Of a stretch of 64,000 bases of DNA, positions 33,586-42,407 are shown piece by piece. A model generated the notes under the pieces. That model saw only the letters and a list, made by a program, of their open reading frames with translations, did no database searches and was not told the origin of the DNA. The DNA is from Stigmatella aurantiaca. GTDB lineage: Bacteria > Myxococcota > Myxococcia > Myxococcales > Myxococcaceae. Both the position numbers and the translations under genes were made by a program. The DNA is taken from the NCBI RefSeq assembly GCF_900109545.1, contig NZ_FOAP01000001.1, forward strand, positions 62,001 through 126,000, given 5' to 3'. Numbering within the stretch: the stretch's first letter is position 1; each line of letters begins with the position of its first letter.

Positions 33586-35553
33586 ATGCACCCCCTCAGC
33601 TGGATGCGGTTGGCCGTGGGCCTTCTGGCCACCGTGTGGCTGTCCTGTACGGACACGTTGGTCGAGCCGCTCGCCCAGGAGCAGACCCAACTGGACGACC
33701 GGCTCACGCTCACCGGCCGCGTTTGCACGGCGCCCGCCAACCCCAGCGGGTTTCCGGTGAAGGTGGTGCTGGTCATCGACCAGTCGGGCAGCATGTGCGT
33801 GTCGGATCCGCCGGGCTCGCAGGAGCAGACGGGCTTCTGCGAGCAGGTGGGGGGCATCCTCCTGCCGCCGGGGGTGACGGAGCCGGCGCGGGTGCGCGCG
33901 CTGAAGCGGCTGGTGAACCAGTTCCGCCAGCAGCCCAACGTGCAGATCTCCATCGTGCCGTTCGAGACCAACGTGAAGAACGTCTGGCCTCCGGTCACCA
34001 CCGGCAACCGCTTCGCCCGGCCGGATGCCTCGCTGGACACCTACATCCGCGGGCTCCAGAGCCAGCTCGGCAAGGGCACCGACTACCAGGGGGCGGTGGG
34101 CTACGCCTACAGCCTCATCGCCAGCGACATCAACGCCGTGTCGGCGAACAACCCCGAGGTGCTGCCGCGCACGCGCTACGTGGTGGTGTTCCTCACGGAC
34201 GGCACGCCGTACCCGCGCTGCTCGGCCAACGACACCCTCTCCGCCTATGCCACGCCGGACGCGCCGGACCTGACGTGGGCGGACTCCTCCAGCGCGGGGG
34301 ACTTCTGCAACCTGCTGGACCCGGACTCGCCCGACAGCATCAACGAGTTCCAGCCCGGCACGGACCGCAACCAGAACTACCAGCTCTTCAGCTACGTGCG
34401 GCGGCTGATGGAGCTGAAGGACCAGTACAACGTGGGCGACATCCGCATGCACACGGTGCTGCTCTTCAACCAGCAGGCGGTGCGGCTGTGTGGCCCCATC
34501 TGCCAGGACATCTACGGCACCTACCCCGGCACGCCGCCCGCGGAGTACCCCCAGGCGGCGAAGAAAGTCGCCTCGTGGCTGCTCGCGCGCTTCGCGGAGA
34601 TCGGCAACGGCGTGTACCAGGAGTTCAACGACACGGGGGAGATCAACAACATGGGTCTGGGGGCGCTGGACTACTCGTCCTTCGCGTCCCGCAACGTGGT
34701 GAAGACGTTGATGGTGCGCTCGCTCAGCGCGCTTCCCGGCGAGAAGGGGCGCGAGCTGGACACGGACGGCGACGGGCTCGGGGACCTGCTGGACAACACC
34801 TTCACGCTGCAGACCAACGCCTATATCCCGGACAGCGACGGGGACTGCCTGGATGACGGCTTCGAGTCGCGCCGGCAGGACCAGGGCTTCAGGCCGGGCA
34901 ACGATCTGGATGCGCGCGGGTGTGACCCCAACTCGCCGCTGACGCGCGGCTGTGCCTGCCGCGACACGGACGGGGATGGCCTGTCCCAGTTCGCCGAGGC
35001 CTACCTGAAGACGCGGGACGGCATCGTGGACAGCGACGGTGACGGGGTGCCGGATGGCATCGAGTCGCGCTACGGGTTGGATCCGCTCACGGCGAACGTG
35101 TCTGGCCTCGACACGGACGGGGATGGCATTCCGGACGGGGACGAGCTGCGCGCGGACTCGGATCCGACGCGGCGGGACCGGGCCTTCAACGAGCGCTACG
35201 GCTACCAGTACGGGGTGAAGATCGCCGAGAAGCGGGACAACGGCAGCACCTGCTACGACTTCACCGTCTCCAACCTGCAACTGGTAACGCCGCCGAACCG
35301 CTCGGGCGTGCAGCAGGGCTACAACCTCTTCAAGGTGTGGTTCGCCGAGGCGCCGGAGAGCGGCGTGGCCACGGACTACGGGGTGTGGCGCACGGCCTGT
35401 GCCTGGGCGCAGTACGCGCCGCCGGGCTTGCGCGTGCCGCTGGGCCCCTCGCTGACCCTGGAGGACGGGAACTTCCGCAGGCCGCAGGATCTCGACGAGA
35501 TGAGCGAATACATGCAGCGGTGCGTGGGTGACCGGCCTGGGGAGGCGCCGTGA
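33586..35553 (+). CDS. Surface lipoprotein: von Willebrand A domain plus thrombospondin type 3 repeats
   Basis: 655 residues using the ATG with GGAGG 9 nt upstream; an ATG 21 bases earlier is less likely. The signal ends VWLSC. The vWA domain (about 58-390) has an intact MIDAS motif D65-Q-S67-G-S69 (VIDQSGSM) and a later FLTDGTPYP strand. Four or more Asp-rich repeats (DTDGDGLGD, DSDGDGVPDGIE) follow, then the shared C-terminal domain with RYGYQYG and CYDFTVSN. vWA domains with metal sites usually bind proteins or surfaces. In M. xanthus, the gliding adhesins CglB and CglD carry vWA domains. The gene overlaps the next by GTGA. Confidence 0.85.
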   Translation: MHPLSWMRLAVGLLATVWLSCTDTLVEPLAQEQTQLDDRLTLTGRVCTAPANPSGFPVKVVLVIDQSGSMCVSDPPGSQEQTGFCEQVGGILLPPGVTEPARVRALKRLVNQFRQQPNVQISIVPFETNVKNVWPPVTTGNRFARPDASLDTYIRGLQSQLGKGTDYQGAVGYAYSLIASDINAVSANNPEVLPRTRYVVVFLTDGTPYPRCSANDTLSAYATPDAPDLTWADSSSAGDFCNLLDPDSPDSINEFQPGTDRNQNYQLFSYVRRLMELKDQYNVGDIRMHTVLLFNQQAVRLCGPICQDIYGTYPGTPPAEYPQAAKKVASWLLARFAEIGNGVYQEFNDTGEINNMGLGALDYSSFASRNVVKTLMVRSLSALPGEKGRELDTDGDGLGDLLDNTFTLQTNAYIPDSDGDCLDDGFESRRQDQGFRPGNDLDARGCDPNSPLTRGCACRDTDGDGLSQFAEAYLKTRDGIVDSDGDGVPDGIESRYGLDPLTANVSGLDTDGDGIPDGDELRADSDPTRRDRAFNERYGYQYGVKIAEKRDNGSTCYDFTVSNLQLVTPPNRSGVQQGYNLFKVWFAEAPESGVATDYGVWRTACAWAQYAPPGLRVPLGPSLTLEDGNFRRPQDLDEMSEYMQRCVGDRPGEAP

Positions 35554-37337
35554 GGGGAAGGCTGGGCCTGGCGGTAGGAGGGGTGGGGCTGCTCCTGGCG
35601 GTGGTGGCCGCTTGCACCGACGCTTACCTCTATGACGAGCGGCGCGGCGAGCAGCTCCCGGTGGACCGGGCGGTGGCCTTCGAGGGCCGCTTCTGCACGG
35701 TGGGCACCAACGAGGTGTTGCGTCCCATCAAGGTCATCGTCGCCATGGACGCCAGCCAGTCCATGAACGTGAGCGATCCGGACGGCGCGCGCGCCACGGC
35801 GCTCATCAACCTGCTGGACGGCCTTCCGGACGACCCGGAGGTCTCCGTCGCGGTGGTGCTCTTCGCGGGCAGCACCACGGCCTACCTCACCCAGTCGGGC
35901 ACGCCCCCGGTGGACGGCTTCGTGCAGGTGGCCAGCCTCACGGATGCGCAGAAGCTCAACATGCGCCGCACGCTGCTCAACTTCCAGAACCCGGACAACT
36001 CGCCGAACCGGGACGCGACGGACTTCGTCAAGCCGCTGGCGGACATCTACTCGCTCATCAACACGGACATCGCCCTGAGCCGCTCCGACGCGGGGAGCTC
36101 CCAGGCGCTGGCCCAGGCGCGCTACTCGGTCATCTTCCTGTCGGACGGCCGGCCCAGCAACGACCAGGACGACGAGCTGCTCCAGGGCGATGCGGTGGTG
36201 CGCATCCGCCAGCTGAAGGACCTGGTGGAGGACGTGCGCGTCAACACCGTGCACGTCTTCAACCCCACGCAGCCGGTCAGCTCGGTGTGTGATTTGACGG
36301 GGGATGGGGGCTGCCCGCTGCTGCTCATCAACCAGAACGCGGACCGCCTGGAGCGGATGGCGGCGCTGGGCGGCGGCAACTTCCGCGACTTCCGCAACAA
36401 CGAGCCCATCAACTTCCTGAACTTCCAGTTCGGCCAGGCCCGGCGCGCCTTCCAGGTGAAGGAGCTGATCGCCTCCAACTTCACCGCCCCCCCGGGCAGC
36501 CCCCTGGGCGAGGCCGACACGGACGGCGACGGCCTCACCGACGCGGAGGAGGCGGAGGAGGGCACCAATCCCTTCAAGGTGGACACGGACGGGGACGGCT
36601 TCAGCGACGGGGTGGAGGTGCACTTCGCCCGCCAGGGCGTGGACTTCAACCCCATCCAGGTCGCGCTGCCGGACGGAGGCGGGTTGGATCCCGGCTGCCC
36701 GCCGCCGCTGCGGGCCATGGACTCGGACTGTGACGGGCTCCTGGACTGTGACGAGCAGTTCATCGGCACCAACGCGAACGTGATGGACAGTGACCGGGAC
36801 GGCGTTCCGGACGGCATCGAGTGGCGCGGGGGCACGCAAGGCTCCAGCAACGACCTGGACGAGGACCCGGACAACGACGGGCTCTCCAGCCGGGCCGAGC
36901 TGCGGCTGCACACCGACCCGCTGGAGCCGGACACCGCGCACCTGTCCGTGGACGGCTACCGCTACCAGATGGAGGCGGACGGACCGCCCAACGAGCTGGG
37001 CAGCCAGTGCTACACCTTCCGGGTGGACAACGTGCTGCTGGCCCCCACCCAGGTGGAGTACCTCGACGGCGGCGTGGACGGCGGCGGGGAGCTGCTTCCG
37101 GACGGAGGCCGGCCGGTGGTGCGCGGCGCGGGCTACAACAGCCTCTTCCTCTCCGTGGCGATGGTGCCCGCGGATGACCCCACCGCCCGGACCCTCACCC
37201 GCGCGTTCCGCTACGACTCCGCGCGCTATCCCATCGGGGGCATCAAGTCCCCGGTGGATGGCGTCATCCGCGTCAACCCAGAGAACTTCGTCGAGGGGTG
37301 CCCGGGCCGTCCAGCGTCCACCCCCTCGTCGCCGTAA
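35550..37337 (+). CDS. Surface lipoprotein: von Willebrand A domain plus thrombospondin type 3 repeats (paralogue)
   Basis: 595 residues, GTG start coupled to the previous stop. The signal ends AVVAAC. The vWA domain has an intact MIDAS, D67-A-S69-Q-S71 (VAMDASQSM), and IFLSDGRPSND. Asp-rich repeats include DTDGDGLTDAEE, DTDGDGFSDGVE and DSDCDGLLDCDE. The C-terminal domain with YRYQME, CYTFRVDN and GYNSLFLSV is shared with the two upstream paralogues. The three probably arose by duplication and may form a mixed surface layer or adhesin set. It is followed 21 bases later by another lipoprotein gene. Confidence 0.85.
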   Translation: MRGRLGLAVGGVGLLLAVVAACTDAYLYDERRGEQLPVDRAVAFEGRFCTVGTNEVLRPIKVIVAMDASQSMNVSDPDGARATALINLLDGLPDDPEVSVAVVLFAGSTTAYLTQSGTPPVDGFVQVASLTDAQKLNMRRTLLNFQNPDNSPNRDATDFVKPLADIYSLINTDIALSRSDAGSSQALAQARYSVIFLSDGRPSNDQDDELLQGDAVVRIRQLKDLVEDVRVNTVHVFNPTQPVSSVCDLTGDGGCPLLLINQNADRLERMAALGGGNFRDFRNNEPINFLNFQFGQARRAFQVKELIASNFTAPPGSPLGEADTDGDGLTDAEEAEEGTNPFKVDTDGDGFSDGVEVHFARQGVDFNPIQVALPDGGGLDPGCPPPLRAMDSDCDGLLDCDEQFIGTNANVMDSDRDGVPDGIEWRGGTQGSSNDLDEDPDNDGLSSRAELRLHTDPLEPDTAHLSVDGYRYQMEADGPPNELGSQCYTFRVDNVLLAPTQVEYLDGGVDGGGELLPDGGRPVVRGAGYNSLFLSVAMVPADDPTARTLTRAFRYDSARYPIGGIKSPVDGVIRVNPENFVEGCPGRPASTPSSP

Positions 37338-37358
37338 GCCCCTTTCCCGAGTGCCTTC

Positions 37359-39695
37359 ATGACCCGCCTTCACCGGCTGCTGCTGCCCGCGCTGCTCCTG
37401 CTGTCTGCTTGCTCCTCGGGAGGGGACAACACCCCGGACGGGGGGGACCCCGGGCTCGCGGATGACTGCAACAGCCTGGAGGAGGCGCTCTCCAAGCCCG
37501 AGTGCGAGCTGTCCCTGGAAGGGGAGGGCCAGGTGCGGGAGGCCTACCTGTCCACGGCGGGGGATGAGGACTGGTACAGCGTGCGGCTGCCCGCCACGGT
37601 GGGGCCGCGCACGCTGGTGCAGGTGACGGCGGGCTACGCGGTGCAGAGCACCGCGGTGAACCTCTCGGTGAACCTCCTGCGCGAGAACGGCACGGCGTCG
37701 CTGAGCAAGGGCGTGGACAAGCACGGCCAGGGGGCCCCCCGGCCGGTGGAGTTCATCGTCCCGTTCGGCGAGCCCAACGCGCGGCTGCTCCTCCTGCTGA
37801 AGGACGAGCCCAACGTGGTCAACCGGCCCAACTTCGACGCGCGCTCCCCGTACTTCGTGCGGGTGCGGGTGCTGGAGAACCCGGACCTCTTCGAGCCCAA
37901 CGACACGCCGCCGCAGGCCACGCCCCTCACGCTGGTGCCCGAGGCCGGCAAGGAGTCCGGCAAGGCCGTGGGCTACCTGGGGACGAAGGGCGACGTGGAC
38001 TACTTCTCCTTCACGGCCCCGGCGAAGAAGGTGGTGTACGTGCGCCTGTCCGCGCCGGAGCTGACGCCGCCGCCCGCCTACCGCCTCGCGTACGAGCTGG
38101 TGCGGCCCAACGGCACGGCCGAGGCCCAGGACCAGGTCCCCAACACCTCGATTGCGGCCGAGCTGGCCACGGCGCGCCGGGTGAAGGACGGGGGCACGTG
38201 GCTCGTGAAGGTGAAGGCCTACCAGGCCGCGACGGATCCGAACACGCCACCCGGGGACGTGCGCCAGGCGTACACGCTGGACGTCCAGCTGATGGACGAG
38301 GCGGATGCGCAGGACACCAACGGGGACAACGACCTCCGGGAGCGGGCCACGCTGAAGGCCTTCACCTCCCCGCCCCAGACGCTCTCCTTCTCGGGCCGGA
38401 TTGGCTCGGTGCCCGACGTGGACTGGTACGCGGTGGATGTACCTCCCTCCGTGAAGAACGGCGTTCCCCAGCCAACCTTGCTGCACTACCGCTTCGTCCA
38501 GGGGGCGGGGGGAGGCCGCTTCGCCCCGCTGCCAGGCTTCCTGGACCGGCAGGTGCGCGTCTTCACCCAGGTGACGAAGGGGGCCACGCTCGCGGACCAG
38601 CGCGTGGCTTGCGGAACGGATGTGACGGTGTGCCCCAAGGGCTACACCGAGTTCGCCGAGGGGCGGGGGCTGGTGGAGACCTACTGCGGCACCGGCACCG
38701 CGGCGCTGTGCCTCCACTCCTCGCGCGAGGAGGCGCCGCAGGACTTCGCCACCCTGCGCAACTTCGAGGGGGCCCTTCCGGTGCCGCCCTCCACGGCGGC
38801 GGTGCGCTACTACTTCCTCATCGAGGACGCCTCGAACGACTGGGCGGATGACCGGGACTACACCCTGTCGGTGACGTGGCAGGAGGACGCGGACGAGGCG
38901 AACCGCTACGCGGGCGGCACCCAGGAAAAGCCCACCTCGCTGACGCTGGCCCAGGACACCACGGGCAATGACTTCCCCGCGCCGCCCGCCTCCGCCACGG
39001 TGATGAGCGGAGAGCTCAGCCATGGCTATGGCCGCTTGCAGCCGTCGGACCGGCTCAAGGGCCGGGGCGTGCGAGGCCCAGCGGACTACGATGCCGTCCC
39101 CACGGACGTGGACAGCTACACGCTGACCATTCCCGGAGGACAGGCGCAGCCGCAGGACCGCACCTGGGAGGTGCAGTGGTCGGTGAAGAACCTGCCGGAC
39201 GGGGGCATCCCGCCGCATGGGCTCGCGCTGGACCTGACCTTCTGTGACGGAGACCGCCTGGACGGGGGCGCCTGTACTCCGGTGAGCCGGGGCAGCCGCA
39301 ACTCCCCGCTGACGCTGGCCTACCGGGGCGAGGCGCTGCGCGCCTGGCACTCGGCCAGCGGCACCACCACGAACCTGCAGCCGCTCTACTCGAAGACGGT
39401 ATCGGGGGACTCCACCGTCTTCACCGTGCTGCCCTACGCGTGCTCCTGCCTGGAGCCGCGCTTCGTCCGGGGCGGCACCCTGCGCGTGGACGTCTCCGCC
39501 ACCGAGCGGGAGTCCTACGCGCGGCTGAACTACGCGGTGCGCACCGCGTACACGGACTACCCGAAGACGTACGCGGTGGATGGTGGCACGGGCACCTGCC
39601 CGGCGCCGCGGCAGGACGGGGGCACGCCGCTGCCGGATGGGGGCACCACGCCCATCACCTGGACGGGGGGCTGCCAGTTCACGCTGCAGCCCTGA
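37359..39695 (+). CDS. Large lipoprotein with repeated PPC-like beta domains
   Basis: 778 residues; lipoprotein signal ends LLLLSAC. The mature part has at least three beta-sandwich modules, each with a D-x-D-W/Y-Y/F core: AGDEDWYSVRLPATVG, KGDVDYFSFTAPAKKV, VPDVDWYAVDVPPSV and DVDSYTLTIPGG. This is typical of bacterial pre-peptidase C-terminal-like domains that appear on secreted proteins. EPNDTPPQATPL is the usual PPC lead-in. Multiple Cys cluster in two places. Probable surface protein co-transcribed with the vWA lipoproteins. No enzymatic domain seen. Confidence 0.75.
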   Translation: MTRLHRLLLPALLLLSACSSGGDNTPDGGDPGLADDCNSLEEALSKPECELSLEGEGQVREAYLSTAGDEDWYSVRLPATVGPRTLVQVTAGYAVQSTAVNLSVNLLRENGTASLSKGVDKHGQGAPRPVEFIVPFGEPNARLLLLLKDEPNVVNRPNFDARSPYFVRVRVLENPDLFEPNDTPPQATPLTLVPEAGKESGKAVGYLGTKGDVDYFSFTAPAKKVVYVRLSAPELTPPPAYRLAYELVRPNGTAEAQDQVPNTSIAAELATARRVKDGGTWLVKVKAYQAATDPNTPPGDVRQAYTLDVQLMDEADAQDTNGDNDLRERATLKAFTSPPQTLSFSGRIGSVPDVDWYAVDVPPSVKNGVPQPTLLHYRFVQGAGGGRFAPLPGFLDRQVRVFTQVTKGATLADQRVACGTDVTVCPKGYTEFAEGRGLVETYCGTGTAALCLHSSREEAPQDFATLRNFEGALPVPPSTAAVRYYFLIEDASNDWADDRDYTLSVTWQEDADEANRYAGGTQEKPTSLTLAQDTTGNDFPAPPASATVMSGELSHGYGRLQPSDRLKGRGVRGPADYDAVPTDVDSYTLTIPGGQAQPQDRTWEVQWSVKNLPDGGIPPHGLALDLTFCDGDRLDGGACTPVSRGSRNSPLTLAYRGEALRAWHSASGTTTNLQPLYSKTVSGDSTVFTVLPYACSCLEPRFVRGGTLRVDVSATERESYARLNYAVRTAYTDYPKTYAVDGGTGTCPAPRQDGGTPLPDGGTTPITWTGGCQFTLQP

Positions 39696-39719
39696 GCCGG
39701 GGAGGGGACGCCTGCCTGG

Positions 39720-40169
39720 CTACGGAGGCGTCACGCCCTTGCCCGTCATGAGGATCTGCTTCTCGGGGGCGTTGGCGGCGTTGGAGCGCAGGGTGAAGGA
39801 GCCCTCGTAGGTCTTCGCCTGCTTGGGGCCGAACTCCACCTCGATGAGGGCCGTCTTCCGGCTCTCGACGGTCAGCGTCTGGCCTGCGGCGAGCGCCTCG
39901 GGGAGCCGGAGGACGAACTCGGCGGGGGCGTTCTTGACGACGGCGGTGATCTCCAGGGGCTGGTCGCCCCGGTTCTCGATGTAGAGCGAGTTGCGGGTGA
40001 TCGCCCCCACATAGGTGCCGCTGTTGAATTCCGTGTCGAAGGCCAGCGACTCCCGGTCCACGAGCAGGAAGGGCCCCTTCTCCAGGGTATAGGAGTCGTC
40101 GTCCCCGCCACAGGCGGCCAGGGCCAGGGCGATGAGGGGGAGCCACAGGAAGCGCAGGCGCATGTTCAT
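39720..40169 (-). CDS. Small lipoprotein with Ig-like (ASH/choice-of-anchor D type) domain
   Basis: 149 residues; the signal ends ALALAAC. The mature protein is one seven-stranded sandwich with SLYIENRGDQPLEITAVV, then VEFGPKQAKTYEGSFTLRSN, the pattern of ASH/MSP-like domains found in many delta-proteobacterial lipoproteins. Asp-rich linker GGDDDS follows the lipidated Cys; Gly at +2 favours the outer membrane. Reads opposite to its neighbours. Confidence 0.75.
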   Translation of the reverse strand: MNMRLRFLWLPLIALALAACGGDDDSYTLEKGPFLLVDRESLAFDTEFNSGTYVGAITRNSLYIENRGDQPLEITAVVKNAPAEFVLRLPEALAAGQTLTVESRKTALIEVEFGPKQAKTYEGSFTLRSNAANAPEKQILMTGKGVTPP

Positions 40170-40194
40170 TCACTCCTCGGATAAGGTTCGAAAG

Positions 40195-40698
40195 ATGGAG
40201 AGGCTTGTAACAGTGTTCCGCCGGCGTCCCCAAACCGTTGCCCTCGTGGCGCTGGCCTGGGGGCTGGGGTGTGGAGGCTCCCGCTCGGACTTCATCGGGG
40301 GCCGGGCCCAGGACGTGTGCGATGCCCAGTGGCCGGTGTGCAGCCGGGTGGCGGGCTGCATCCTGGGCGAGGAGAGCTACACGGCGGGGCGCTTCCCGGG
40401 CCAGGGGCGAATCATCGTCCAGCTGGCGGAGCCCTCCACGGTGCGGCTGCGCTTCTACCTGGAGGACGTGGTGGCGGCGGGGCAGGAGACGGTGGTGACG
40501 TTCCACGAGGAAGGGTGCCGGGACCGCATCCGCCAGGTGGTGAGCGGCCGGACCGCGGTGGAGTCGGTGGAGCGGCAGGGGGAGTTCAGCCGCGAGGCGG
40601 ACCTGACGGGCGTCGGGGACCACATGGTGGAGTTCGAGTCCGACCTGCAAGCCCGCTATGTGATGAAGGTGGAAGTGGAGCCGCTGCGCAACCGCTGA
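40195..40698 (+). CDS. Small lipoprotein of unknown function
   Basis: 167 residues. Signal MERLVTVFRRRPQTVALVAL ends at WGLGC. The mature part has paired Cys (CDAQWPVCSRVAGC) and is beta-rich (RIIVQLAEPSTVRLRFYLED, VVTFHEEGC). No family recognised. The start is the first ATG that avoids overlap with the divergent gene; the ribosome site is weak. It precedes xylulokinase by 42 bases but has no evident link to sugar metabolism. Confidence 0.65.
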   Translation: MERLVTVFRRRPQTVALVALAWGLGCGGSRSDFIGGRAQDVCDAQWPVCSRVAGCILGEESYTAGRFPGQGRIIVQLAEPSTVRLRFYLEDVVAAGQETVVTFHEEGCRDRIRQVVSGRTAVESVERQGEFSREADLTGVGDHMVEFESDLQARYVMKVEVEPLRNR

Positions 40699-40740
40699 GC
40701 CTTCCGGGGCCGCACCCGGGGAGGGAAAGGGGAGGGGGCC

Positions 40741-42219
40741 GTGTACCTCGGCATCGATGTGGGGACGTCGTCCGTGAAGGCGGTGCTCGTGGATGGGAAC
40801 GAGCGCATCCTCGGCAGCGCCAGCGAGGCGCTGGACGTCACGCGGCCCCATCCCGGCTGGTCGGAGCAGGAGCCGGAGGCCTGGGTGCGCGCCTGCGAGC
40901 GCACCCTGGACGCGCTCACCGCCGCGCACCGCACGGAGATGGCGGCCGTGGAGGGAATCGGGCTGTCCGGACAGATGCACGGGGCAACGCTGCTGGACGG
41001 GCAGGACCGGCCCCTGCGCCCGGCGATCCTCTGGAACGATGGCCGCTCGGAGGCCGAGTGCCACATCCTCGAGGAGCGCTGCCCCCGCCTGAGGGACATC
41101 GCGGGCAACATCGCCATGCCCGGCTTCACCGCGCCCAAGCTGCTCTGGCTCGCGAAGCACGAGCCGGACACCTTCGCGAAGGTGCGCAAGGTGCTGCTGC
41201 CCAAGGACTACCTGCGGCTGTTCCTGACCGGCGAGCACGTGTCGGACATGTCCGACGCGGCCGGAACGCTCTGGCTGGACGTGGCGAAGCGCGCCTGGTC
41301 GGACGAGCTGCTCGCGGCCACGGGGCTCACGCGGGAGCACATGCCACGGCTCGTGGAGGGCTCCCAGGCCTCGGGGCGGCTGCGGCCGGAGCTGGCCCGC
41401 CGCTGGGGCATGGCCCGGCCGCCGGTGGTGGCCGGCGGAGGCGGGGACAACGCGGCCAGCGCGGTGGGGATTGGCGCCGTGCGGCCGGGCTCCGCCTTCG
41501 TCTCGCTGGGGACCTCCGGGGTGCTCTTCGTCTCCAATGCCCGCTTCTCGCCCAACACGGCGGGGGCGGTGCACGCCTTCTGCCATGCGGTGCCGGGCCT
41601 CTGGCACCAGATGGGCGTCATCCTGTCCGCCGCCGCCAGCATGGAATGGTTCTCGGCGCTCCTGGGCATTCCCGCGCCCGAGCTGACGGCGGAGCTGGGG
41701 GCGCGCGTGTCCGGCCCCTCCCCGGTGAAGTTCCTGCCCTACCTCTCCGGAGAGCGCACCCCGCACAACGACGCCTCGGCCCGGGGGGCCTTCGTGGGCC
41801 TGGCCCATGGGCAGGGGCGGGCGGCGCTGACGCAGGCGGTGATGGAAGGGGTGGCCTTCGCCTTCGCCGACTGCCTGCGGGTGCTCTCCGAGGCGGGAAC
41901 GGAGGTGGCCCGGGCCTCGGCGGTGGGCGGAGGCTCCCGCTCACAGCTCTGGCTGAAGATCCTCGCGAGCGTGCTGAACCGGCCGCTGGATCTCCATGCG
42001 GAAGGGGACTTCGGCGGAGCCTTCGGCGCCGCCCGGCTGGGCCGGCTCGCCGCGACGGGAGAAGACCCACTGGCCCTCGCCGTGCCGCCCCCGGTCGCGC
42101 AGGTGGTGGAGCCCGATGCCGCGCTGGTGCCTCAGTACGCGCAGGCCTATGAGCGGTGGCGCGAGCTCTACGGTTTGGCGAGCCTCCACTCAGCTGCGCC
42201 CGGCGCTACTCGGGGTTAG
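40741..42219 (+). CDS. xylB: Xylulokinase
   Basis: 492 residues, the usual length of FGGY-family xylulokinases. GTG start with GGGGAGG upstream. Motifs: phosphate-binding GIDVGTSSVKAVLVD at the N-terminus, substrate motif GLSGQMHGATLLD, ILWNDGR, the ADP-binding GTSGVLFVS, FLPYLSGERTPHNDASARG and VGGGSRSQLWLKILA. It phosphorylates D-xylulose to xylulose 5-phosphate. It is not next to a xylose isomerase; its likely supplier is the mannitol/arabitol dehydrogenase encoded near 54-55 kb, since Pseudomonas mtl operons carry a xylulokinase gene (mtlY) that is missing from the operon here. Confidence 0.93.
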   Translation: MYLGIDVGTSSVKAVLVDGNERILGSASEALDVTRPHPGWSEQEPEAWVRACERTLDALTAAHRTEMAAVEGIGLSGQMHGATLLDGQDRPLRPAILWNDGRSEAECHILEERCPRLRDIAGNIAMPGFTAPKLLWLAKHEPDTFAKVRKVLLPKDYLRLFLTGEHVSDMSDAAGTLWLDVAKRAWSDELLAATGLTREHMPRLVEGSQASGRLRPELARRWGMARPPVVAGGGGDNAASAVGIGAVRPGSAFVSLGTSGVLFVSNARFSPNTAGAVHAFCHAVPGLWHQMGVILSAAASMEWFSALLGIPAPELTAELGARVSGPSPVKFLPYLSGERTPHNDASARGAFVGLAHGQGRAALTQAVMEGVAFAFADCLRVLSEAGTEVARASAVGGGSRSQLWLKILASVLNRPLDLHAEGDFGGAFGAARLGRLAATGEDPLALAVPPPVAQVVEPDAALVPQYAQAYERWRELYGLASLHSAAPGATRG

Positions 42220-42295
42220 GCGAATCGACTTCCTGCTTCTGCTCTCCGGGCCCGTTTGGCAGAAAAAAAAGCGCCGGCGGGAAGAACGAAAACTC

Positions 42296-42357
42296 CCGGC
42301 GTAATGCCGGTGAAGCACGGAAGAGACGCCTATCGAACCGCCCCGGCACACGGTGCC
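42296..42357 (+). ncRNA. Possible structured leader RNA upstream of the three-repeat lipoprotein
   Basis: Two hairpins precede a terminator-like stem: CCGGC-GTAAT-GCCGG (42296-42310) and GGCAC-ACG-GTGCC (42345-42357). GGCGT (42298-42302) could alternatively pair with ACGCC (42326-42330), which would exclude the first hairpin. Alternative pairings followed by a terminator just ahead of a start codon are the layout of riboswitches and attenuators. No known class was recognised, so this is only a candidate. Confidence 0.35.
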
Positions 42358-42371
42358 CGAGCGGATTCCAC

Positions 42372-42388
42372 ACCCTTGCGGGTTTTTT
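42372..42388 (+). terminator. Terminator-like hairpin just upstream of a start codon
   Basis: ACCC-TTGC-GGGT followed by a run of six T residues. The stem is short, but the T-tract is rare in this GC-rich sequence. The hairpin ends only about 20 bases before the ATG at 42408, so it could either stop xylB transcripts or attenuate the lipoprotein gene. Confidence 0.45.
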
Positions 42389-42407
42389 GCCCGAAAAGAG
42401 TTCAGCC

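Noticed and set aside
31945..35280. A 1111-codon minus-strand reading frame opposite the thrombospondin-repeat genes
   Set aside because: The periodic VAVRV pattern is just the complement of GAC/GGC-rich Ca-binding repeats; no start context.
35376..39350. A 1324-codon minus-strand reading frame opposite the surface lipoproteins
   Set aside because: Arg/His/Val-rich shadow frame with no motif; the plus-strand genes have lipoprotein signals, vWA motifs and Asp-rich repeats.
42238..42270. Hairpin TTCTGC...GCAGAA followed by eight A residues after xylB
   Set aside because: The run on the transcript strand is A, not U, so it is not an intrinsic terminator for xylB; on the other strand the T-run precedes the hairpin.
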